This document shows, in pieces, positions 48,930 through 56,084 of a stretch of DNA of 64,000 bases. The stretch is from JADKAV01 sp041393775. GTDB lineage: Bacteria > Actinomycetota > Actinomycetes > S36-B12 > UBA10799. The translations under genes and the position numbers were made by a program. The notes beneath the pieces were generated by a model, which did no database searches, was not told the origin of the DNA, and saw nothing but the letters and a program-made list of their open reading frames with translations. The stretch is from positions 310,001 to 374,000 of the forward strand of contig JAWKJM010000003.1 of the NCBI GenBank assembly GCA_041393775.1, read 5' to 3'. Each line of letters begins with the position of its first letter. Within the stretch, counting starts at the first letter, position 1.

Positions 48930-49204
48930 GTTGGCTGACCGCTGAAGTCATCGAAGCCGTGTCCCGGCACATGAACGACGATCACGCCGATGACACTCTC
49001 ACTCTGGCACGCACGCAGTATCCCGATGCGGAATCCGCTCGAGTCACAGGTCTGGACCATTCCGCGCTGCTAGTGCGGGCGGTACTGCCCGACGGATCCG
49101 ACCTGCCCGTCGCACTGCCCTGGCCGAAGCCACTCACAGGCCGAGCCGACATCCGCACCCACATCGTCCACATGCACGAGACCGCACTGACTGGAGAACT
49201 ATGA
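48926..49204 (+). CDS. DUF2470 / HugZ C-terminal-like protein
   Basis: A 92-residue cytoplasmic protein. VSRHMNDDHADDTLTLAR is the DUF2470 opening (H-x-N-x-DH-x-D), with LDHSALLVRAVLPDG and HIVHMHETAL after it. The domain is the C-terminal part of HugZ/HutZ-type heme-degrading proteins, where histidines help bind heme. As a stand-alone gene among heme-uptake genes it may carry heme to HmuO or bind it in the cytoplasm. It overlaps both neighbours by 4 nt (GTGA and ATGA). Confidence 0.86.
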   Translation: MSWLTAEVIEAVSRHMNDDHADDTLTLARTQYPDAESARVTGLDHSALLVRAVLPDGSDLPVALPWPKPLTGRADIRTHIVHMHETALTGEL

Positions 49205-50538
49205 ACAGCCCCGTATTCGTCGGCGTCACCGTCGGCGCCATCGTGACCGGCACCATGTCCGCCCCTGCCCACGCCGCCACCGTTGAGCAGGCGTCGCTCA
49301 CGTGGCGGCTCAGTGATTGCGCCTTTGGCGGTGTGCCCGCCTGCGGCAGCCTGACAGAAGCGCAACAGACGTCCGGCAACGTGGCCAAGGCGGCCACCGG
49401 GTGGCAGTTCACCCAGGGCAGCGGCACTTACGACCCGGCGACCGGGCACTCCGCGATCGCCTTCTCCGGCAGTGTCACCATCGGCAACACCAACCGGGGC
49501 GGCTACGCGATCTCCTTCACGGACCCGGTCGTCTACGTCGGCGACGGCGGGGCCGGTTCGGTGAGTGCGGACCTCACCTACCGCGAGTCGGCGGCGGCTC
49601 CCAGCGTCACGGTCCCCGACGTGAGACTCGTGGACCTGCCTGCGGTTCCGAACGCCAGGCAGTGGGAGGTGACACCTCCCTGGGACGGGGTAGGCACACC
49701 TGACACACCCGCGCCGGTCGACGGCAAGCAGTTCGCACAACCGTTGATCGATGCCCTGCCGGCGAGTTTGCGCAACTGGTTCCGCGCCAGCGGCAGCAGT
49801 TCCGACGCCGCCAAGAGGCCGGCAGCAGTGGCAGTTGCCTTCACGTCGTCGGCCGAACCCACCTGGTCGCCCGAAGTCACTGTGTCCGACACCGCCGGTT
49901 GGGGCGTGAACCAGATCCGCACGGTCACCGTGAAAGGCACCGGCTTCGATCCTTCGAAGTCCGGTGGGCCGGTGTCCGGCATGTACGTCGTCTTCGGGCC
50001 GAATGCTTCGGGCCGATACGGCGACCCCGGGGTCTTCGGCGCCGCTCAGTACCTGCCGGTCGCACCTGACGCAGCCGGCGAGTTCACCACCCAGCTCACA
50101 ATCACCGGGCGCTACCAGGACTCCAACGGCAAGACCTGGGACGGCTTGGCCGACCAACTCGGAATCAGTACCTGGGCAGCCCATTCACATGCCATCTCCG
50201 ACTGGGATACCTTCACCCCGATCACCTTCGCCAAGGCGACCAAGGCCAGCGCGGACGCGAAGGCCCGACTGACCAAGAAGAAGATCCGCAAGGGGACCAA
50301 GGTCGGCCTGCGCGTCAAGGTGGTCGCCGACGCAGTGCCCACCGGGCAGATCGTGGTGAAGCGCGGCGGAAAGGTGCTGAAGAGGTCGACACTGCGTGTG
50401 AAGCACGACGGGGTGAAGCGGCTCACATTGCGCAAGGGCCTGAAGTTCGGCAAGCAGAAGATCTGGTTCGTCTACCTGGGCAACGAGGGTGTCCGGCGTG
50501 ACGCCTCCAACCGCGTCTCGTTGCGGGTGGTGCGGTAG
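49201..50538 (+). CDS. htaA: HtaA-domain secreted heme-binding protein
   Basis: A 445-residue exported protein. The signal ends ...SAPAHA. Residues about 28-170 are an HtaA domain (ASLTWRLSDCAFG, GWQFTQGSGTYD, AIAFSGSVTIGNTNRGGYAISFTDPVVYVG). Residues about 215-345 are an Ig-like domain (VKGTGFDPSKSGGPVSGMYVVFG, AHSHAISDWDTFTPITF). A basic C-terminal repeat domain (345-445) may hold the cell wall. Many HtaA domains carry a His after the GxVxF strand; here the stretch reads IGNTNR, so the heme ligand may be elsewhere. It is last gene of the rightward iron-box operon. Confidence 0.85.
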   Translation: MNSPVFVGVTVGAIVTGTMSAPAHAATVEQASLTWRLSDCAFGGVPACGSLTEAQQTSGNVAKAATGWQFTQGSGTYDPATGHSAIAFSGSVTIGNTNRGGYAISFTDPVVYVGDGGAGSVSADLTYRESAAAPSVTVPDVRLVDLPAVPNARQWEVTPPWDGVGTPDTPAPVDGKQFAQPLIDALPASLRNWFRASGSSSDAAKRPAAVAVAFTSSAEPTWSPEVTVSDTAGWGVNQIRTVTVKGTGFDPSKSGGPVSGMYVVFGPNASGRYGDPGVFGAAQYLPVAPDAAGEFTTQLTITGRYQDSNGKTWDGLADQLGISTWAAHSHAISDWDTFTPITFAKATKASADAKARLTKKKIRKGTKVGLRVKVVADAVPTGQIVVKRGGKVLKRSTLRVKHDGVKRLTLRKGLKFGKQKIWFVYLGNEGVRRDASNRVSLRVVR

Positions 50539-50550
50539 TCCCGCACCGGT

Positions 50551-50578
50551 CGCCCCCCGATCAGCTGAACGGGGGGCG
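50551..50578. terminator. GC-rich hairpin after htaA
   Basis: The arms CGCCCCCCG (50551-50559) and CGGGGGGCG (50570-50578) pair perfectly around a 10-nt loop. It starts 12 nt after the htaA stop and overlaps the last codons of the convergent reductase gene, so it could stop transcription from both sides. Confidence 0.7.
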
Positions 50579-51802
50579 GTCGTCGAGGCGCACCGACAGC
50601 CGCCCGGCCGCTCGCCAAACCCGTGCCAGCGCGTCGGTGTCGGCGGGTGTGACCAGGTTGCCCATCACCCGCAGCGCGATCCGCATCAGGGACTCCGAGC
50701 GCATCCCAACCGGTCCGGCCTTGGGGATGAATCCCGGCACCGTCAGCAGGCCGGCCAGTCGACGGGCCGCGGAGAACGCCGGCCCGTAGTGGTGCTGAAG
50801 CGTCAGCGGCCAGAGGCGGGCGAGGTCCACCGGCTTGCGCTGGGCCAGCAACTCCGCAGCCAGCCGGCCGGTCTCCAGCCCGTAGTCGATGCCCTCCCCG
50901 TTGAGCGCGTTCACGCACCCCGCAGCGTCCCCGACCAGCATCCAGTTGGGACCTGCCACCCCCGACACCGCGCCACCCATGGGCAGCAGAGCGGACCACG
51001 GATCACGCAGTTGCCCCTGCAATTGCCAGTCCGAGCGCTGCCCGTTGGTGTAGTGCGAGATGAGGTGGCGGAGGTTCACATCGGCCGGGCGTCTGGCGGT
51101 GGCCAGCGTGCCGACGCCGATGTTCACTTCGCCGTCCCCGAGCGGGAAGATCCAGCCGTATCCGGAAAGGAGCTGGTTCTCCGTTCCACGCAGTTCCAGG
51201 TGGGAGGAGATCCACTGATCGTCGGCGCGGCCGGACTTGATGTATGCGCGGGCAGCTACCCCGTACGCGGTGGTTCTGTGCCATTCGCGTCCGAGCCTGC
51301 GCCCGAGTTGCGACTTGGCGCCGTCGGCGACGACGAGCCGCCGGCACGAGACCTCGAAGGTTCCGTCCCTGCCTTTGAACACCACGGCCTCGACCCGGCC
51401 GCCGGAACGCCGGACGTCCACCGCGCGTGCGCCGTCCAGCGTCCTCACTCCGTCGGCCAGTGCCACGTCCCGGATCCGGGCGTCCAGCTCCAGCCGGGGA
51501 GCGGCGCCGCCCCGATCGGGCAGCGAACCTCCGGGCCACGGCAGGTACAGGGTCCGACCGAATCCCGAAGCGCGCAGGCCGCGGTTCACCGCTCGGCCCT
51601 GCAACCACTCGTCGAGCCCGAGGTGGCTCAACTCTGCGATCGCGCGGGGCGTCAGGCCGTCTCCGCAGGGCTTGTCACGCGGGAACGTTGCGGCATCGGC
51701 GAGGAGCACGTCCAGACCGCTTCGCGCGGCCCAGGCTGCCGCCCCGGAGCCCGCGGGTCCCGCCCCGACGACCAGCACGTCGCACGAGAGGTCGGAAGTC
51801 AC
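50561..51802 (-). CDS. Geranylgeranyl reductase-family flavoprotein (MenJ-like)
   Basis: A 413-residue FAD enzyme of the geranylgeranyl reductase family. It has VLVVGAGPAGSGAAAWAA at the N terminus, the family PCGDGLTPRA, VADGAKSQLGRRLG, the GYGWIFPLGDGEVNIGVG motif, and LVGDAAGCVNALNGEGIDYGLETG near residue 300. In actinobacteria this family saturates an isoprene unit of menaquinone (MenJ) or of other isoprenoid lipids, which fits an organism with NDH-2. It ends within the htaA terminator. Confidence 0.87.
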   Translation of the reverse strand: MTSDLSCDVLVVGAGPAGSGAAAWAARSGLDVLLADAATFPRDKPCGDGLTPRAIAELSHLGLDEWLQGRAVNRGLRASGFGRTLYLPWPGGSLPDRGGAAPRLELDARIRDVALADGVRTLDGARAVDVRRSGGRVEAVVFKGRDGTFEVSCRRLVVADGAKSQLGRRLGREWHRTTAYGVAARAYIKSGRADDQWISSHLELRGTENQLLSGYGWIFPLGDGEVNIGVGTLATARRPADVNLRHLISHYTNGQRSDWQLQGQLRDPWSALLPMGGAVSGVAGPNWMLVGDAAGCVNALNGEGIDYGLETGRLAAELLAQRKPVDLARLWPLTLQHHYGPAFSAARRLAGLLTVPGFIPKAGPVGMRSESLMRIALRVMGNLVTPADTDALARVWRAAGRLSVRLDDRPPFS

Positions 51803-51900
51803 ACGACAATCGTCCCTTGTGGCCCGGGCGCCCGCGAATGGGCCCCTGAATTCATGCGAGCGGCGTATCGCGACGCAGAATGCGAAACCATCACCGGGTC

Positions 51901-51938
51901 ACCGGCAGGACCCGCCGGTTTCGGCGGGTCCTGCCGGT
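51901..51938. terminator. Perfect 17-bp hairpin
   Basis: ACCGGCAGGACCCGCCG (51901-51917) pairs perfectly with 51922-51938 around a GTTT loop. It lies about 60 nt after the stop of the minus-strand secreted-protein gene and about 100 nt before the reductase start. It is probably that gene's terminator, without a long U-tract. Confidence 0.75.
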
Positions 51939-51999
51939 GTGTCGGTCGCTGACGTTTTGCAGAACGCGTCAGCATCCGCCCGACAGCTGCACCCGCTTC

Positions 52000-52431
52000 T
52001 TACAGCGACGACTGCTTGTAGGTCAGCGTGATCTCGGTCGGGGTGTCGGCGGCCGTGAAGGTGCACTTCCACTTGACCTTCTCGTACATGCCGGCGCTGC
52101 CCGGGTTGATGACCTTGATGGACTTCGCCTTGCACCGGTAGCCCTGGGTCTTGACGACGGTGCCCTTCTCTTCTGCCTGACCGTCGGTGTCCTTGGCGAC
52201 CTTCCGGACTGTCGTCACCGAGGTCATGGACACGAATGCACGCGAGACCTCCGAGGCCTCGATCGTGATCTTGGGCACCTTGCCGGCTGAACTCATCGGA
52301 CCCAGGTACAGCCCGGACATCTCCTCGATGAGCACCTTCGACGGATCGGCCGCGTGCGCCGCGCCCATGGTGCCGAACCCGATCGCCGGCACGCACAGCG
52401 CAGCCACTGCTGCAACGACAGACTTCCGCAT
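52000..52431 (-). CDS. Secreted protein of unknown function
   Basis: A 143-residue exported protein. The signal is MRKSVVAAVAALCVPAIGFG..AHAA, with likely cleavage after AHA. The mature 115 residues are beta-rich (KVPKITIEASEVSRAFVSMTSV, YEKVKWKCTFTAADTPTEITLTY) with two cysteines (GYRCKAK and KWKCTF) that could form one disulfide. I do not recognise the family. It is monocistronic, with a strong hairpin downstream. Confidence 0.75.
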   Translation of the reverse strand: MRKSVVAAVAALCVPAIGFGTMGAAHAADPSKVLIEEMSGLYLGPMSSAGKVPKITIEASEVSRAFVSMTSVTTVRKVAKDTDGQAEEKGTVVKTQGYRCKAKSIKVINPGSAGMYEKVKWKCTFTAADTPTEITLTYKQSSL

Positions 52432-52545
52432 TCCAAACCTCCCAGATCGTGAACCCCGCAGCGCGACTCTATGCCCAGAACCGGCAATGGGCCCGCCGCC
52501 GCGCCCGATGGATGAGTCAGTACGCCCAGAGATCGGGCGCGGGCC

Positions 52546-52749
52546 CTACCGACGGCTCGCCCAGTGTTCGGCACGGGCGGCGTCGCCTGCCCGCTGACAG
52601 ATGTCCACGAGATGGTCGATCGCCGCGGCGTCGCCCTGTTCAGCCATCGGCAGGAAATAGCGGTAGGCGCCCACCAGGTCGCCGGCCTGCAGGTGGATCA
52701 GGCCCATGTTGGTGGCGCAGGCGTCGGCGGCGCAGTTCGGATCGGACAT
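52546..52749 (-). CDS. Small TPR/Sel1-like protein
   Basis: A 67-residue protein (MSDPNCAADACATNMG, then GDLVGAYRYFLPMAEQGDAAAIDHLVDICQRAGDAARAEHWA). The second part has the helix pairs of a tetratricopeptide or Sel1 repeat. The function is unknown. It lies 28 nt downstream of the PLP enzyme gene's stop region on the same strand order but separate from it. The RBS is weak, so confidence is moderate. Confidence 0.6.
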   Translation of the reverse strand: MSDPNCAADACATNMGLIHLQAGDLVGAYRYFLPMAEQGDAAAIDHLVDICQRAGDAARAEHWASRR

Positions 52750-52777
52750 CACTTCGATGCTAGCCGGGCCTGCTGCT

Positions 52778-54157
52778 TCACAGACCCGACCGAGCCCGGT
52801 CCAGCGCCGCCAGTGCCCGTCGGACCTGCTCGGCGTCCGTGGCCCAGTTGCTCACCGCGATCCGCAGAACCCGTCGGCCTTGCCAGGTCGATCCGGTCAT
52901 CCAGGTTTCGCCGTCCGCGACCAACGCCTGCTCGACCGCCGCTGTGGCCTCATCACTGCCCCACGCCGTCGAGACCTGCGTGAAGACCACATCGTTGAGG
53001 ACTTCTCCTCCCAGGGCGCGGACCCCGTCTGCCAGCAGGACGGCGCTGTTGTGCAAGCCCTCGACGAGGTCAGACACCCCTGAGCGACCCAGTGCGCGCA
53101 GGGTCGCCCATAACACGAACGCCCTGCCCCGTTGGGAGAACTCAGGCGTCAACTCGAACGGATCCGGAGCACCGTCGCTCTGGATCAAGTACGGTGCGTG
53201 CACCCCGAAAGCGGCACGGTGTGCCAGTTGATCGGCCACTATGGCTAGGCCGCTGTCGTAAGGGACGTTCAGCGTCTTGTGAGCGTCGGTGGCCCAGGAA
53301 TCGGCCAGTTCGTAGCCGCGGACCAGATGTGCGGTGGCCGGCGCCGCGCCGGCCCACAGACCGAAGGCGCCGTCGATATGGACCCAGGCACCGTGTTCGT
53401 GGGCCAGCGGGATCGCGGCGGCGAAGTCGTCGAAGGCACCCGAATGGATCTCGCCGGCCTGCAGTGCGACCAGCGTCGGACCCCCTGAAGCAGCCAGCGC
53501 ATCGGCCAGGGCGTCGACTCGGATGCGGCCCTGATGATCGGCCGGAACCAGGGTCGGAGCGCCCAGCCCGAGGTAGCGAAGGGCGAGATCGATTGTGCTG
53601 TGCCGCTCCTCGCCGACGAGCACCGTGACGGGCGGCGCGCCCTGTAACCCGCGTTCTTCGACGTCCCAACCGGACCTTGCCAGCACCGCGTGACGACCTG
53701 CGGTCAGCCCCGTGAAGTTGGCCATCATCCCGCCGGTGACCGTGCCGACCGTGGCCGTGGCGGGCAGGCCCAGCAGATCCAGGACCCAGGCCTGGACGGC
53801 CTCCCGCGCGGCGCTGTGCGCGGGCGTCACCTCCCGCAAGCCGACGTTCTGGTCCCAAGCGCTGGTCAGCCAGTCGGCGGCGATGCTCACCGGGAACGCC
53901 CCGCCGATGACGAAGCCGAAGAACCGGGGAGACCCCAACGCAGCCAACCCAGGTTCGGCTGCTGTCACGAGCTCGTCGAGGACGGCAACTGGATCCGACG
54001 GCCCCTGCGGCAGCGGACCCCCAAACGCCGCACGGAGGTCATCGGTGTCCTTGATCGCGGGGATGTGCCGCTCGGGCATGCCGTCGAGGTAGTCCAACGC
54101 GTGGTGCAACGAACGTCGCAGAAGGGTGTCGATCTGCGGCTCGGGAGGTTGTGCCAT
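52778..54157 (-). CDS. PLP-dependent group II decarboxylase/aminotransferase-like enzyme
   Basis: A 459-residue fold-type I PLP protein of the pyridoxal-dependent decarboxylase family. It has SPRFFGFVIGG near residue 80, GTVTGGMMANFTGLTAGRH for cofactor phosphate, ALQAGEIHSGAFDD, WVHIDGAFGLWAG (Asp to the pyridine) and the PLP lysine in SWATDAHKTLNVPYDSG. Related proteins decarboxylate aromatic amino acids or glutamate, and the substrate here is unknown. ATG 54157 (MAQPPEP) is preferred over the longer frame. Confidence 0.87.
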   Translation of the reverse strand: MAQPPEPQIDTLLRRSLHHALDYLDGMPERHIPAIKDTDDLRAAFGGPLPQGPSDPVAVLDELVTAAEPGLAALGSPRFFGFVIGGAFPVSIAADWLTSAWDQNVGLREVTPAHSAAREAVQAWVLDLLGLPATATVGTVTGGMMANFTGLTAGRHAVLARSGWDVEERGLQGAPPVTVLVGEERHSTIDLALRYLGLGAPTLVPADHQGRIRVDALADALAASGGPTLVALQAGEIHSGAFDDFAAAIPLAHEHGAWVHIDGAFGLWAGAAPATAHLVRGYELADSWATDAHKTLNVPYDSGLAIVADQLAHRAAFGVHAPYLIQSDGAPDPFELTPEFSQRGRAFVLWATLRALGRSGVSDLVEGLHNSAVLLADGVRALGGEVLNDVVFTQVSTAWGSDEATAAVEQALVADGETWMTGSTWQGRRVLRIAVSNWATDAEQVRRALAALDRARSGL

Positions 54158-54225
54158 GCCAGCAAGTCTTGCAGCCCTGGCAACCCCCACCCGGTTCTCC
54201 TATGCCCAAGGGCCTCTGCATGCCG

Positions 54226-54367
54226 CCTCCATCTGCGGGCCGAGTACAGTGCTCCCGGCCCTGACTTGGAGGGATGAACCTCACCAATCGGGCATAACGG
54301 TGTGGATTCCCTCCATCTCCGGGCCGACAGCGGACCCGCGCTTCATGATCCGGCCCGGACTTGGAGG
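54226..54367 (+). repeat. Composite element: two tandem palindromes with a 37-bp spacer (copy 2)
   Basis: Palindrome A, 54226-54272 (47 bp): arms CCTCCATCTGCGGGCCG and CGGCCCTGACTTGGAGG. Palindrome B, 54310-54367 (58 bp): arms CCTCCATCTCCGGGCCG and CGGCCCGGACTTGGAGG, two mismatches, with a longer loop. The spacer 54273-54309 is 37 nt and matches that of copy 1 (8419-8455) at 20 of 37 places, notably TCAC, TCGG and GGATT. It lies after the 3' end of the beta-propeller gene. Confidence 0.85.
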
Positions 54368-54427
54368 TGAATGCCATCTGCCAGTCCACAACCGCGGGCA
54401 CTACGGACCTCGATGGGCGGGAGTGGG

Positions 54428-56023
54428 TCAGGAGGTGACCCTCACCTTGGTGCGGGCCTTGCTCTTGCCCTGGTAGAGCAGCTTCAGGGAGTACTTCCCG
54501 TGCGCCAGCCCCTTCGGAAGCCTCCATCTCATCGTGTTCGTGCCTGCGTTGGCATTGAGCCTCTTGGTGAGGGACTTCTTGCCGCGGCTGAGTTCGGCCC
54601 GCAGCCGGGCGGCGCTGGTGACCCCGTACTTCACTCTCAGGGTCTTCCCAGCCCTCGCGGTCTTGGCGCCCGGCGCCCAGACAGCGGCGAAGACAGCGGT
54701 TCCGTCCGCGCCGGCAGGACCGATCGGTCCCGTGGGTCCGACGGGCCCGGCAGGCCCAGCAGGTCCCGTGGACTCGGGGACGACGGTGATCGGGTTGCTG
54801 GGCGCCAGCAGCGAGGTGATCATCCCCGGGAGCGTGCCACGGCTGCTGCATGTGATGTCCGTCCCCACATCGGCCTGCGTCGGGGTGTATGTCAGGCCGT
54901 CCGGCCCGGCGAAAGGGGTTCCGTTGCGCTGCCAGCCCAGCGTCACCGGTGTGGTCAGGCCCCACCGGTACGCGCCGCAGACCAACGCCTGCCCCACCTG
55001 GCCCGAACCGGACAGTGCCGGCGCCCAGTCCACCGCCCGCTCGCCGGAGGTGATCCGGCCGATCTTGTTCTTGTTGTACTCGGCGAACCAGAGGTTCCAG
55101 TCCGGACCAGCGGCGATCCCATAGGCACCACTGTTGGCCGTGGGAACCGGGTATTCGGTGACGACCCCGAACGGGGTGATCCGCCCGATCTGGTCGGTAC
55201 CGGTTTCGGTGAACCACAGGTTCTGGTCCGGACCCGTCGCGATCCCGTACGGCGCACTGTTCGCAGAGGGGATGGGGAACTCGGTGATGACGCCGGCGAG
55301 CGTGATCCGTCCGATCTGGTCGCCATCCTGTTCGGTGAACCACATGTTCGCGTCGGGACCCGCGCTGATGCCGGTGGGGTAACTACCAGCCGTCGGGACA
55401 GGGAACTCGGTGACTTGCCCGGTTGTGGTGATGCGTCCGATCTGGTTCCCAGCCGACTCCGTGAACCAGAGATTGCCGTCAGGGCCCGCCGCGATCTCCA
55501 CCGGTTCACTCCCGGCGGTCGGGATGTCGTACTCCACGACTTGCCCGGTGGTGGTGATGCGTCCGATCTTGTTCCCAGCCGACTCCGTGAACCAGAGATT
55601 GCCGTCGGGACCCGCCGCGATCCCGACCGGTTCACTGTTACCGGTCGGAATGGTGAATTGCACAATCATTCCCCCGGGGGTGATCCGTCCGATCTGGTTG
55701 CCTGTGATCTGCGTGAACCACATGTTGCCGTCCGGACCGGCCGCGATCCCCGCCGGCTCACTCGCGACGGTGGGGATCGAGTACTGCGTGACATCGCCCT
55801 CCGTGGAAATCCGCCCGATCTGGTTGCCCGCCTGCTCGGTGAACCACAGGGAGCCATCGGGACCCGCCGCGATAGCGGTGGGTTGGCTGTCGGCCGTTGG
55901 TACCGGGTATTCGGTCACGTCGCCCGGACTGCCGGAGGCACGCGCCGTGGGTGCGACGAATACCACGACCAGACTTGCCGCGAAGACAGCCGGCACCGAT
56001 CGAGGTGACATGCTCCTGGTCAT
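54428..56023 (-). CDS. Secreted seven-bladed Vgb-like beta-propeller with collagen-like segment
   Basis: A 531-residue exported protein with a signal peptide ending near TARASG. Residues about 35-325 are seven repeats of about 42 residues, each with a PDG-NLWFTE-GNQIGRI pattern, as in virginiamycin B lyase and similar lactonase-like propellers. Then follows an Ig-like domain (WAPALSGSGQVGQALVCGAY), a short collagen-like run of G-P-A/T/I triplets (about 425-447), and a basic C-terminal domain like that of HtaA-type neighbours (KSLTKRLNANAG, YSLKLLYQGKSKA). GGAGG precedes ATG 56023 by 7 nt. It is probably a surface adhesin or binding protein rather than an antibiotic lyase. Confidence 0.84.
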   Translation of the reverse strand: MTRSMSPRSVPAVFAASLVVVFVAPTARASGSPGDVTEYPVPTADSQPTAIAAGPDGSLWFTEQAGNQIGRISTEGDVTQYSIPTVASEPAGIAAGPDGNMWFTQITGNQIGRITPGGMIVQFTIPTGNSEPVGIAAGPDGNLWFTESAGNKIGRITTTGQVVEYDIPTAGSEPVEIAAGPDGNLWFTESAGNQIGRITTTGQVTEFPVPTAGSYPTGISAGPDANMWFTEQDGDQIGRITLAGVITEFPIPSANSAPYGIATGPDQNLWFTETGTDQIGRITPFGVVTEYPVPTANSGAYGIAAGPDWNLWFAEYNKNKIGRITSGERAVDWAPALSGSGQVGQALVCGAYRWGLTTPVTLGWQRNGTPFAGPDGLTYTPTQADVGTDITCSSRGTLPGMITSLLAPSNPITVVPESTGPAGPAGPVGPTGPIGPAGADGTAVFAAVWAPGAKTARAGKTLRVKYGVTSAARLRAELSRGKKSLTKRLNANAGTNTMRWRLPKGLAHGKYSLKLLYQGKSKARTKVRVTS

Positions 56024-56084
56024 CTCATAACCTCCCGGGGATGGGAGGCAAGCGTTGTCCTTGTCGGGACCGTGAGACGAGCCG

